Positions 35,301-47,149 of a stretch of DNA of 64,000 bases are shown here, piece by piece; within the stretch, counting starts at the first letter, position 1, and every line of letters starts with the position of its first letter. The stretch comes from Sindora glabra. Taxonomy: Eukaryota; Streptophyta; Magnoliopsida; Fabales; Fabaceae. Where the stretch lies: assembly GCA_020226215.1 (NCBI GenBank), contig CM035234.1, forward strand, positions 48,053,275 to 48,117,274, given 5' to 3'. The notes below the pieces were generated by a model. It was not told where the DNA came from, made no database searches, and saw only the letters and a program-made list of their open reading frames with translations. The translations under genes were made by a program, and so were the position numbers.

Positions 35301-38300
35301 AGCATGATTAATTATAAAAACTAATAAATTACAACATGTTACTATTTTCAAAACAAAGAGTAACATGTTGCTTTGTTCTGGTGACATGTTTCTCTTTGAT
35401 TCTGTAATAGTGACACCAACCATAAAACATAATAAGTAGACAAAATGATGCATGATTAACTATGGAAATCTGGACAAAACAATGTATTACTGTTTTATAT
35501 GGAAATAGTAACATGGAACAAAAACTGAATATTACAACAAGTCAACCATGATTAACATCAGAAATAGATAAAAAATGTGTTACTATTCTCAAAACAAATA
35601 GTAACATGTTTTCTTGTATTGACATGCTTTTATTTTTAGAATAAATTGACTTTTTCCAAAGGTACCTAAAGTTAACCGATAAGTTGATTTCTCAGTTGGC
35701 ATGTGAAAAGCTTTAGATCCTATTTGAGGCATCTTGGCACTCTTTGAATATGATGTCCCTTAAGTACATTTGTTGTCTCACATAGTCAATACTGTCAACA
35801 ATACATTATACATTTTTGTCATATTAATTTTCAGTGGAAGCTGCATTCAATAATGGAGAAATAAAAAGGCATTTTTGATGTCACTAAGAAAAAATCAGGT
35901 AAAAAAATAAACATGTTACTGTCTGTAAAACAAACATAACATGTTGTTTGGTATTCATATAGTAACATGCACCAAAAACTAAAAGTAAATAGGCAAATCA
36001 AGTATGCAGACAGTAATATGTACAAAAAAGACTCAAATTAAATAGAAGAATCAAGTGTCAATAATAAAAAACTGCAAAGAACAAAATATTACTATCTGCA
36101 AAAATAAATAGTAACATGTTGTTGTTTAGTATGCAAATAATAACACAAACCAAAAACTCAAAATAAATGGACAAATGAAGTTACAGTAACCAAACTGCCA
36201 AAAAACATAATGTAACACTTTGCACACAAAGTAGTTACATGTTACTATTTGGTATCCAAACAATAACATGAACAAAAACTATCAAAAAAGATAGAAGAAA
36301 AGTGGCAAGAACATTCAATTAAATGGATAGAAATGAATGAAGATAATATCAAATAAAGTGACACGAAGTAAAAATAAGTTTGATAACTTTAACTTACTAA
36401 CAATAACATGACACAGCCAATGACATTTGGGGTGCTGTCCCTTGTAATTGAAGTCATTAGTTGCTCGTGTATGTATTGAGACCACCCATATTGTGCTATC
36501 TCATATACTTCCTTTACATTTTGATATATGATCATCCTAGTGTGTGAACCCTATTTGGTACAAACAAGGTCACTAGCAGCATCAGTATTATAAGGCATCA
36601 GACATCATTAACATCAATATCTGATATTCCTTGGACTGCTCTTTCGAATGCATTGAATATTATTGGTTTTGTCATGCATCCTTGGCCACGGAAATACCTT
36701 GTGTCGAAGTTTGATTGTGGCCTCTTGCTAGATGTTATCTTGATGGGCCGATCTCCATCTCTTATTCCAAAAATTAGCTTCATTGATATTGGTGTTATTC
36801 TCAAATGTTCACCCCCAATTAGTAAATGTTTATTCTTGTTTGAGAAGGTTGTAATTATCGACTATATTTCTTAATCACTCTTCCGGCACATACTGCAATC
36901 AAGGTCATTTGTTATTATTGCGTTAATTAGAATCCAAAATGGGTTTTGTTGTAGTACCATCTTGTGTCTATTATTAACTTGAAGGTCATTAATCTGTCTT
37001 ATACATGCCAACATATTGAACTTGTATTGCTAAAATTTTTGAGTTTCTTCTTTGTATTCTTCTATTTGTTTAGATTCTTTGCTACTTTTCTATTCGAATA
37101 AATTGACAAATAAAGTGTTATAAACAACAAAAATTGATAAATAAAAATATGTTACTATTTTTAAAAACAAACAGTAACATGTTATTTTCTTCTGGTGACA
37201 TATTTCTGTTTTGTCTGAAATAGCAACACCAAGCAAAAAAGATTATAAATAGACAAAATGCATTATGATTAATAATGGAACTTCGATAAAATAATGTGTT
37301 ATTGTTTCTTGAAGAAATAGTAACATGTTATTTTCTTCTAGTGACATGTTTTTATTTTGTCTGAAACACTAACACTAAGCGAAAAAGACCATAAATAGAC
37401 AAATGAAGTATGATTAACAATAAAACTTCAAGAAAATAATGTTATTTCCTTCTAGTGACATGTTTCTATTTTTTCTGAAACAGCAACACCAAGTAAAAAA
37501 GACCATAAATTAACAAAATGAAGTATGATTAATAATAGAACTTTGAGAAAAAAAATGTGTTACTGTTTCCTAAAGAAACAGTAACATGTTTTCTTCTAAT
37601 GACATATTTCTGTTTTGTTTGGAATAGCAACACCAAGTGAAAAAGATCATAAATAAACAAAATACATTATGATTAACAATGGAACTTCAATAAAATAATG
37701 TGTTACTATTTCCTGAAGAAGCAGTAACATGTTATTTTTTTCTAGTGACATGTTTCTATTTCGTCTGAAACAGCAACACCAAGCAAAAAAGATCATAAAT
37801 AGATAAAATGAAGTATGACTAACAATAGAAATTCAAGAAAATAATGTGTTACTATTTCCTAAAGAAACAGTAACATGCACTAAAAACAAGATGTTATTGT
37901 TTTATTTTGTTTTATTGTGGTGACATGCTTCTGTTTGGTGTGAAATAGAAACACTAATAAACAAATACAAGAAATAAACAAAATGAAGTATGATTAATAA
38001 TAAAACCTTGGCAAAAACAAAGTGTTACTATTAAGAAACAGTAACTCAAATGAGATGTTACTATTTTATATGGAAATAGTAACATCCAATACAATGTGGG
38101 AATAAACTAACAAATCAACCATTATTAAGAGCAAAACAAATAGAAAAACATGTTATTGTTTGGCATCAGAAGTGTAAGGTGTTTTTGTTTGTTTCTATGT
38201 GAATAGAATGCCAAAAAAATAAAAAAATATGTATGATGCCATGTTTCTATTTCTCATACAAGCAATTATTATATAGGATTAGTGACAATAACATACAATA

Positions 38301-38676
38301 AAATAATGTGTGAGGCATGTTTATCATTCTAACTTCTAAGGTTTCGATTCAACGTATATATATATACAAATCCACGAAAACAGTAACATTTTTATCAAGT
38401 TAATTGCAGAATAATACGTGTAGTCAAATCAATATTAAGAAAGATGTAGGCTTACCTGTTGACGATCCATTCTGACACTTCTGATTTGTGCAAAGTTACT
38501 TGTTGAACTTGTTTTAGGTTTCCAATGTCGGGAATGGTGATTTCCAATTGTTTAGTGTCATTTAAGTTTGACTGGTAGTATTTTTCAACGATTTGTATGG
38601 TGTCTTTGTGCGGTCTCTCGAGTTTGTTCACTGTTATTGTGCTTTGATGGAATGTAATTTGTTGTTTCTGTTTCAT
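32315..38676 (-). pseudogene. Ulp1-like C48 cysteine protease gene of MULE-A, about 9 exons, broken
   Basis: Ulp1-type proteases cleave SUMO-like modifiers; MULE-borne copies are known in plants, but their role in transposition is unclear. Exon 1 (38676-38456) starts MKQKQQITFHQ and ends at a GTAAG donor. It joins in phase to exon 2 (37081-36398), which carries NPFWILINAIITNDL, LLIGGEHLRITPISMKLIFG and YGWSQYIHEQLMTSI, resembling the domain preceding the protease in such proteins (DUF1985-like, inferred). Then come a decayed segment near 35640-35860, a Gln/Glu/Lys-rich coiled-coil exon (35011-34115), and exons near 33928-34060 and 33669-33586 (IIDSHVYTLS). Exon 33472-33259 has KIVLFPIN and NPNHYTLLIL with the catalytic His, then GAPDLYFRDAKMV after a frameshift. 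Exon 32638-32547 joins exon 32462-32315 to give EDSSQDCGIFVCKQIED with the catalytic Cys. Stop codons, including one where PQQ is expected, make it a pseudogene. Confidence 0.82.
37150..37990. repeat. Tandem array, about 145-bp unit, 5-6 degenerate copies
   Basis: The block TAGTGACATGTTTCTGTTTT followed by a CAACACCAAG segment recurs near 37195, 37341, 37455, 37598, 37745 and 37920. Each unit holds an inverted pair of the TGTTACTGTTT motif. It lies wholly inside intron 1 of the Ulp1-like gene. Confidence 0.85.
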
Positions 38677-38882
38677 ACCTTTTGTTTTACCCTAAATGAC
38701 ATACATCGTTTTGTCTTCTAGGCATTGTGTTTTGTCGTTTCAATTTTGTGTCTTTTCATCTTCCCAATTTATGCAATGGATGCGTCGTATTGTGTTTTGG
38801 GTTTTGTGGTAATTTGACGTAGGGGCAACACCTAAATGAAAGCAAGTTTGGCTATAGTACCTGACTACAATAAATTGCAACC

Positions 38883-41005
38883 AATGGTACCGGCCTGATT
38901 TTTTTTCAAAAAATTATCTCAATTTTAATAATTTTAAAAAATAAATTAAATATTTAATTAATTCATATTTTTATAGTAAACTTTTGACTTACTTTTAAGA
39001 TATATTAGTTAAAATACAATTAATATTTTCTAAAGGGTAAGATATGCTTCTAAAACTTTTCTTTGATTATTTGAAACTTCTTAAGCAAGCTTCTTAAAAC
39101 TTCGCATGAAAGCTTGAAAAGAAAAAGAAAAAAAAAAGAGTTATGACATTAAAATTTTGATATCTTAAAAAATATATAATAAATAAAATGAAATTTAATC
39201 TCAATTTTAAAATACTTTGTGAAAAAATAAATTTGATTTATTTTGTAACATATGACAATTAAATATAAATTAATATCTTCATATTAAAGTTTTCACAAAA
39301 TTCAAATTGATCCTAATGTATTTACATTTGAAAATTAATATAAGTAATTAACTAATTAACATAAAAGGGTGGGAGTTCACCTATCCCCCCCTTTTTTTTC
39401 TTTAAATCTACTTCATTGCAATTTTCTTTTTTTTGGTCATGCTCACTCTTATTATTTATAGTTTAAATGTTAACATCACTTAATAGTATAAATACAATAT
39501 AATATAATTTTACTATAAAATTTTTTTAAATAAATTAAAGATTTGAAACAAAATGTATTAATTAAATTAGTTAATAACATATTATGTTTTTTAATAAAAT
39601 TATTAGGAAACTAAAAGGGTGGGAGTTCACCCATCCCCCCTTTTAGTTAATAACATAAAAGTGTGGATCCACTAATTAAATACATTTACAAGTTTTGACA
39701 CTCTACAAACTTTTCACCACTATTAATATTATATTATATATAATAAGAAAAATACTTACAGTTATATAAATATTGATATACATAGGTGTGAGAGGAAATT
39801 GATTTATATTAATAGGTACAATAAGGAAAACATATACGTAAGTTTAGAAAGTATACAAAATATGTTGTTATTAGTATGTATTACTTTCTTAGAAAGAGTA
39901 CACCTTCCAAACAAACCAAATTATCTCATAAACTATTTATTTGGCACACCTTTATGCAGTGGGGAAAGAATCCAATATATATGTCAATTTATCTCATTGG
40001 GACTATATTAGTATCTACAAAAGAAATAACATACATAAGTGTTAGTATTAAAAAATACTCAGTGAATGACTATTTTCTTCTTTTTCTAAATAGTTTTTTT
40101 TTCCATAAAAGATCAAATAGATATTTATACATTTTAGTCAATCATCAAATAATAAATTCTTAATAATATTTACTTTAAAATGATATTTATTCAAATTATT
40201 AAGTTAAATAGTTATAGTTGGTACTTAAGTTTTCCCCTTATACATCTCTTCGTCCTTATAACTTCGATCCTGCCTTATGTCCCTTCACCCTAGGAAAAAG
40301 TCTTGCGAATGATGCATATTTTCCCCACACATCACAAATAAGTATCAAGTCATCATAGGCATTAACCATGTTAGGATACTATAGGCATCAACCATGAATT
40401 TTAACCTTTAACAACACATATCAATATATTTACGATTGATATACAATCTTTTCATTTAAAATAAATAACTTAAGCCTTATCAATGATATAATAGTTCTCA
40501 TACATAATCCCATTTCAAGGTTAATATTCAACAATTTCATTTACAATAATGACAACATTCAATTGCTTTAAATGGCTAGCAAGGTGGAACTCAAGCATTA
40601 TCCATGATTCATGATTATATAATGTTATATTCAAGATTATCACATACAACCTTTTCGTTTACAATTATAAAAACTTATAGCTTTAATGAATAGCTATTCA
40701 CAACATTCCAATATCATTAACCATTTTATAAATTCAAATCATTTCTTATTGCTAATTACCTTGTAGGTATCATGGTTTTGGTGCCCTTTAAGGCTTCCAA
40801 ATCAATTTTAAATTTCACAAGATTTGTCCTAACATTCCCAATATAATGTTATATATCAAATATTAATTAATTTGCCTCATTTCTTCCGATAATCGTTGTT
40901 CAACAAGAACCAAAAATAGGAAATGCAAAACAAGATAGTATAAGGACACTTGCAATCTAAACCTTTTTTTAGTATCCAAGTCATCTTCAATCATCATCAA
41001 ATTTT
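38883..41005. other. AT-rich spacer right of MULE-A
   Basis: No coding family recognised. It contains the twin GGGTGGGAGTTCACC elements listed next. The part from about 40200 has the look of an old LTR or intergenic repeat (moderate GC, C-rich short blocks), but I cannot identify it. Confidence 0.55.
39364..39646. repeat. Twin short palindromic sequences GGGTGGGAGTTCACCYATCC
   Basis: AAAAGGGTGGGAGTTCACC followed by TATCCCCCCC occurs at about 39364, and the same with CATCCCCCC at about 39614. The second is bounded by CTAAAAGGG and CCCTTTTAG, so its ends are complementary. The two lie 250 bases apart in the same orientation. Function unknown; they could be remnants of two ends of one small element. 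Confidence 0.6.
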
Positions 41006-41223
41006 AATACTGTTGGGAATTCGGATTATCATATGCAGCGGAAATTCAAAATTTGATCCGAATCCTACCTAGGATCCATACAAAAAATATAAATCAATTA
41101 TTAGGGTTTTACTATTGAGCACTTATATTTCTACTAATCAAAACTTAAGAGCGGATGAATCAAACGTCGGCTGGAAGATACAACATCTCTACGGTATTCA
41201 CACGAAGTGAATAATGATCTCTA

Positions 41224-42661
41224 TGTTAGTGTATATGCCCTAAAACTAATATTGGTGATTGTAATTTTGAATTATGTTATTTTAATGGCAATTCTAATTA
41301 TTATATTTATATATATTGTCTGCATAATATATTCAATTATAATAATAACCTTAGAATAATTGTATTCTTAAATGCCCCTAGTCATATATCATTGTGGATT
41401 AGGTTGCTTTAATATGTTAAGACTAGCATGTGTGAAGACTTGTATGGGATATTAAGTTTACACATGAGTACAAGTTAGAGAACTTGTATACTGGACCGAC
41501 CCATATTAAGAACACTATATGGATTGTTATATGAGTGTCATAAGTGGTTCTTAGTAATCATTATTAATATGGTCCTTTGACCTGAGATCACCAAGGTTCC
41601 CTACATGTGAGTTTCATATTTTGATACTATTCTATGTCACTAATGGTTAAGTGAATACAAGGGTAGATATTGGATATGTCACATATCATGCGGAGGGGTT
41701 TGTATGATCAAGATGGGATTTGTCCCTCCTATATAATAGGAGTAACATCTATGGGCCCCTTGAATAAGTAAAGTTGAGAAAATGCATGGCCATGCTCAGA
41801 TGAATTGACATGAGATGTCAATTACATTTGTTTTAGTTAGCTTACTTAGGAATCAAGAAACCTTAAGGTTGGGCTATACGGGAATGACACGGTCCATGTC
41901 TTGTGCTCAATCTAGATGTATAGGACAAAAGGACATAAGTAATGATCACGTATAAAGGTTTAGTCAAATCATCGACTTTCTCATTACTTAGGTAATAATG
42001 ATGTGTTGCTAGACACCAATCATTGTTTATGATCATTAATATGATTAATGGCCATTACCAACGTAATGAGAGCCTGTAGGGTCGCACACTTAGAGCCAAG
42101 TGAATTTGGAATTAATGGACCAAATTGTTTGAGCTTAATATTTGGGAATTCATGTTATAATTATAAAGCCCAATAATAAGCCTATAATTGTACATGGAAT
42201 AAATCCCAAATAGGTTAGGTTTTTCTATGCATCTATTTAAATAGGCTTGTTGGGTAATAATAAATTTACTATCATTATTCACGCACCCCAAAAGGCATAG
42301 AAAATCCTAGCACCTCTCCTTAACTAAAAACCCCTTAAGAGGCGTAGCTAGCACTACGAGGTGTAAGGAGATCAATTCCAACCGGTGTGTGTAGTGGACA
42401 TTCATCGGTGATTCACGGGTTCGTGTGGATACCACAGAGGTGCAGCCACATAAACGTTGTATTGGTGATATGATCTTCTAGTTTCTTCCGGTTTGTGATT
42501 TGGAGAGCAGATCGGATTTGCTGTGCAGGGAACAGAAGATTTTTGGCCAAAAGGTATAAACCTAATCCCTAATCTATGGCGTTCTAAATTCGCATGGATC
42601 CTTGGTGGAAATCATGCAAAATTTTATTCCGCTGTGCATGTATGATGCACGATTTCCAGCA
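41224..42661 (+). mobile_element. Solo LTR (inner), same superfamily as outer but opposite orientation
   Basis: It starts TGTTAGTGTATATGCC and ends GATTTCCAGCA. The flanks CTCTA (41219-41223) and CTCTC (42662-42666) agree at 4 of 5 bases. It shares blocks AATGCCCCTAGTCA and GACTAGCATGTG with the minus strand of the surrounding LTR. It contains no coding frame. It must have inserted after the outer element. Confidence 0.75.
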
Positions 42662-43077
42662 CTCTCACCCTTCACGAATATGCTAGGATACATTTCTCTC
42701 TCTAGGGTTTAGGATTAGATGTTTTTTGAGTGATTTAGGATTTTTGGGAGCTTATGTGTGTGTGTTAAAAGTGTTGCCCTCAAGTCCTTTTTTATAAAAC
42801 TTAGGTGAGCCACAATCCTAGTCCTACTAGGATAATACCTTCAAAATCCTAATCACACTTAACAACTCATCTTATCCTTATCCTAGAGCGAGTGAGGAGA
42901 GATAGGACTTATCTATTAACTATCTAATATTAGATAATATTATCTCATAATATAAATATCTTAATATTTAGATAATTGCATATAGTTATTAAATATCAAA
43001 ATAATATTATCTCATAATATATTTAATATTTGATAACATAATTATTTGATATTACTTTAATATCAAATAATATCACA

Positions 43078-43083
<6 letters not shown>

Positions 43084-43134
<51 letters not shown>
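43084..43134. repeat. (AT)n microsatellite
   Basis: Uninterrupted 51-base AT tract inside the outer solo LTR. Confidence 0.97.
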
Positions 43135-43136
<2 letters not shown>

Positions 43137-44148
43137 CATGAACAATATATTATTATTCTTAATAATATATATGCACGAAAATAAGTTCAATTAATTGGAT
43201 ATTAATATGATTAAAGTCTAATTAATTATTATCTTATTCCTACTCCTTTTGTGTGATCTTGTAAGTTCTTATTACGTTGATAATGACTCATTATTAAGCC
43301 ATAGACAGTAAGCGATATCTAGCAATATATCACTGCCACTCAAGTAGTAAGAATGTCTGTGATTCAACATCCACCTAATACATGATCAATATTTTGTATT
43401 ATAATCCCTTTTGTAATAATATCCAAATTGAACTAGAGGCATGGAAAGTGTCATCTTTGTCAAAGTTCAATTTATATTTCTTGATACTAAGTAGACTTCA
43501 AAACAAATTGTCAATATCACATATTGATTCATCTGAGTATGGTCATTCATTTCCAAGTCTCATTCAATTAAGGGGCCCAAGGATATATCTCTTTTTTATA
43601 AGAGTAACAAAATCCCATTTACATCACCACTTCTCTCTGCTTAATTCGTGACATGCCCAATCAACGCCCTACTCATCATCTTGATTAAAGGTAATATAAG
43701 ATGATATTAAAGTGAGTAACCCCTCATGTAGGGAACCATAGTGACTTCAAGTCAAATGACTATATACAATTATGACCATATGAGAACTACTAATAACATA
43801 AGTCTTATTCATGTGGTATTCTCATATTGGGCCATTCCAGTATATTTGTTCATTAACAATGTATTCATGTATTGACTTGATATCACATATTCATGATTCA
43901 TAATCATCAGTCACTATACATGCTAGTATTGATGTACTATTACTATCCTTTGTCGTAATAATATTTGACTAGGGGCATTTTAGGAATAGTAAAATTATTC
44001 CAAGGATAATTATTATATTAAGTTATAAATTGTGTAAAAAATTAAAAATAAAATATAATAATTGCATTGCCTAAAATAAAACATAATTCATTGTGTATTA
44101 TTTCAATCATCTATATGATTAGTTCCTATGACACACACCAACAGATAC

Positions 44149-45878
44149 GACATTCCTAACATATTAAATAAGGAATAATTAAGTGTTGTATAATAAATTT
44201 TGTGACTTTGCCCATGCACTAAAGGTATAAACTTAAAATTGTCAAATTTGAATAGTATTGGAGCTGCCAAAACTAAACTATCATTTAGGTAACCATCTCA
44301 ACTCCGTTTGCCACCAAATTTTGAAACAAACTTACTAACATCTTAAATACCATGTAAAAAATTTCATAATTTTTATTTTTCATTTGGTGTCATAAAGAGT
44401 TTAAATTCCAAAGTAACTAGAATAAGGGTTTGAAATGGACAATTTTAAGTATTTCACCTATAACTTGACTTTTTATGCATTTAAAAATTTTCAAAAATTT
44501 CCAATTTCATCTACAACCATCATAATACTAAATATGTCCTTAAAATGCTAAGGATTAAAATTTTAAAAATTTATAACTATGATTCCAAAGGCAAATAGAA
44601 ACACATCCTTAACATCTCTTGGACAAAATTTGTCCTTACACTTCCCTATAGCAATTTTTTAAGGAAAGATCTTATAAATCATTTCATACTCATTTCAATA
44701 TCATAATACCATTGTATCTTCATATAGCATTTATGCATCATCAAAATCAAACCCAACAATTTCACAAATTAACTTCTCTTCCAATATAATCAAATCATCA
44801 AATTTCTTCACTTTTTTTATGAAAACTCAATAGAAGAAAAAGAAGATATAATTATCACTCACCTTTTGATTATTATTGAAGATTTGAAATCTCTTAATTT
44901 CCCTTTTCCTCTTATAGCTTGAAAGCTAGCCAAAGGGAGTAGAATTCTTTTCTTTCTGAATGGCCTAAACACACACGCACACACATAAAGCCCTAATTAA
45001 AAAATATATTCAATTTCTTGTTATTATTTATTGATTTTTAAGAAAAATCTTTATATAATTGCTAGCTACTATGGACATCCAAGTTCCCTTCTTTAGTCAA
45101 AAAATTATTACCCCAAAACAATAAAAATAAGTCATCTTGAAAGATAAAAATGATTTATTACAATTTAGCCCCCTAATTTTTTTCCTTTTTTCACTTGCCC
45201 TTGACTTCTTTTAGAAGTTTTGGCCCATGCTTTTGGATCTTAAAAATCAGATTTGAGCTTCTAAAAATTGGGTTAAACTAACCCAATATTAATAGAAATT
45301 AGTCACTTAAAAAGATAAAAATAATTTATTACAAATTAACCTCAAATTTTTTATTTTCTTACATTTTTGCCCTTAAACTTTTTGATATTTTTTGTGCCTT
45401 TATTTCTAAACTTGCATATATATTTTGAACCTAAAATAATTAATTTAATTCAATCCAAGGATTTTTAAATTAATTTGCTAAATTTTTAGCTTAATTTTTC
45501 ACTTTTCAGTTTACTAGAATTTTGGAATTCTAGCAAATTTTCTTATGAATTTTCTTAAACTTATTATTAGGTTTTTAATTAAATTTTTAACTATTTTAAT
45601 ACTTAATAAAATTTTCATAAAAATTTTAGTTGAGCTCACATTAAAATTACTTTTACAATTCTTCTGAATTTCACTTCTATCAAATTTTTTAATTTAGAAT
45701 TTTTTATTTAAATTTTCTCTATAATATTTCTTAGGATATACACATGATTTGGCGGGAAATGAATTGCTGGCGAAGCCAAAACACAGCTATTATGTGCGGT
45801 CATGGAGAAAGTGTAAATCAAACTTCATTGCCAACGTTGGCAATAGATTTAAGTTTCCAATCACCGTTAGAACACCCA

Positions 45879-45920
<42 letters not shown>

Positions 45921-47129
45921 GTGACAATGGGCCGAGATTTCGAACGGTGATTAGCAGCAGTTTAAACTGCCTTCAATACATTTAACGACGGTTTCACAAA
46001 GCACACACACAAAAAAAAAAATGATAGTAGTGGCGGTTTATGCAAACTGATAAAATATGCTACTTGTGGCAATTTTAGGAACAGTTGGTGTTTAAAGCGT
46101 CTCTATATTTTAAAAATTTTCTTCTTACTCATGTTGGCAGCGGCTAGAAATTTATTGTTTGAAAATTAATGTAAAAATAATGATAATGATTTCATTCGAT
46201 TGCAAATAAATTTTTTGTTATGAACTATTAAAAAATGCATAGAACTTAATTAAAAATAGATTTTAATAATATCATGGTAAATATAATATTAGAAATATGA
46301 TAAGTGTTTTATATAATATATATTTTAGGCTAAATAAAATGAATTTTAATGAAATTCTTATTAAATGTGAGGGATTGCATAATAATACAAATGCAATTAA
46401 AATAAAATTTATAAATGAAATGAAAAGAAATAAATTAAAATCTTTTATTACTTAAAATCAAATACTATTTAAAAATTTTTTAAAAAATAAAATAAACTTT
46501 TGTTTTTAATTATGTCATGATTAAAGATTTTTTCTTTTATTTATTTATTTATTATTGTTATTTGCAAGCCTATCTAAATAATTGATTAAAAAGGGAAAAA
46601 GATCTAAAAAAAAATTAGGTGTTCTTTGCAATTGGAAAAGAGACAAATTTTCTAGTCAAAGTCCTTCAATTGGGTGATCGGCATTTTTGAGTAACTTTCG
46701 AAAATAAAGAGGTGAATGATATCCATATTTCAGAAAATATGAGTTAAATTAATTTTTTATTTTTGTCTTTTTAATATAAGAAATAACATTAAAATATCAT
46801 ATTGTTATATGCTATTCCTGTATATAATCTATCTCAAAGATTGAATTTTACGATAATATCTAAAATAAATTTTTATTTTTTATTATTTTCAATTATTTAA
46901 AAGACAATTTTAACATATATGATAGGATGTATATAGCAATTTTGTATATATTTAAAGAATTAATTATTCGTAGTAGCCTTTTATGAAATATATTTTTTAA
47001 TTTTTCTTGAATTTGTTAAGCAATTACTTATGATTGTATTATTTTTCATTGTTAAGAATAAATAAAATTTTATTTTAAATGCTTTTTTTTTCTGCTTCTA
47101 CAAATAAAATTTTTGAAGTTTGTCACTGC
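44149..47129. other. AT-rich spacer with (AAT)n and a short GCGGTTT-type patch
   Basis: No gene recognised. An (AAT)n tract lies at 45879-45919. At 45930-46100 a patch with CAGTTTAAACTGCC, ACGACGGTTTCAC and GTGGCGGTTTATGC looks like subterminal repeats of a DNA transposon, but no termini are visible. Confidence 0.55.
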
Positions 47130-47149
47130 CTATCGGCATGCAGGAGTAG

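Larger units (their letters stand above)
29880..38100. repeat. Palindromic motif array TGTTACTRTTT / AAAYAGTAACA in MULE-A noncoding DNA
   Basis: Dozens of copies of an 11-13 base motif occur in both orientations, often as close inverted pairs that could form hairpins. Two examples have perfect 12-base arms: 37558-37569 with 37575-37586 (loop 5) and 38055-38066 with 38074-38085 (loop 7). Copies fill the transposase intron (29895-30210), the spacer (31430-32140) and the introns of the Ulp1-like gene (32700-33240, 33740-33870, 35040-35620, 35900-36290, 37140-38100), but are essentially absent from exons. The pattern looks like an element-specific protein-binding array. Confidence 0.85.
28448..38882. 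mobile_element. MULE-A: Mutator-like element with transposase and Ulp1-like protease genes
   Basis: A plus-strand MULE transposase gene (28864-31317) faces a minus-strand C48/Ulp1-like gene (38676-32315). The noncoding DNA between and within them shares one motif array, so they form one unit. Possible degenerate terminal inverted repeats are seen: near 28448 GAAAATTGCATTTTGGTAGT and, read on the minus strand from about 38882, GGTTGCAATTTATTGTAGTC, with further similarity ACATGTTTTCA against ACTTGCTTTCA about 20-30 bases in. I could not find a convincing 9-bp target duplication, so the ends are approximate. Confidence 0.7.
41011..44143 (-). mobile_element. Solo LTR (outer), probable Copia-type, interrupted by a second solo LTR
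   Basis: It begins TGTTGGGAATTCGG and ends ACACACACCAACA, so both strands start with TGTTGG. The flanks are AATAC (41006-41010) and GATAC (44144-44148), 4 of 5 matching as an aged target duplication. Without the inserted 1.44 kb (41224-42661) the LTR is about 1.7 kb. Read on the minus strand it shares its architecture with the inner LTR: AAATGCCCCTAGTCA near the start, ACTAGCATGT, ATACTGGA, and a GCAGCGGAA-type block near the end. No internal retrotransposon sequence remains, so it formed by LTR-LTR recombination. Confidence 0.75.

Noticed and set aside
43382..43651. 89-codon plus-strand frame
   Set aside because: Lies wholly inside the outer solo LTR, which runs the other way; no family resemblance.
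45744..45950. Frame ending in a poly-asparagine run
   Set aside because: Produced by the (AAT)n microsatellite; the rest resembles no family.
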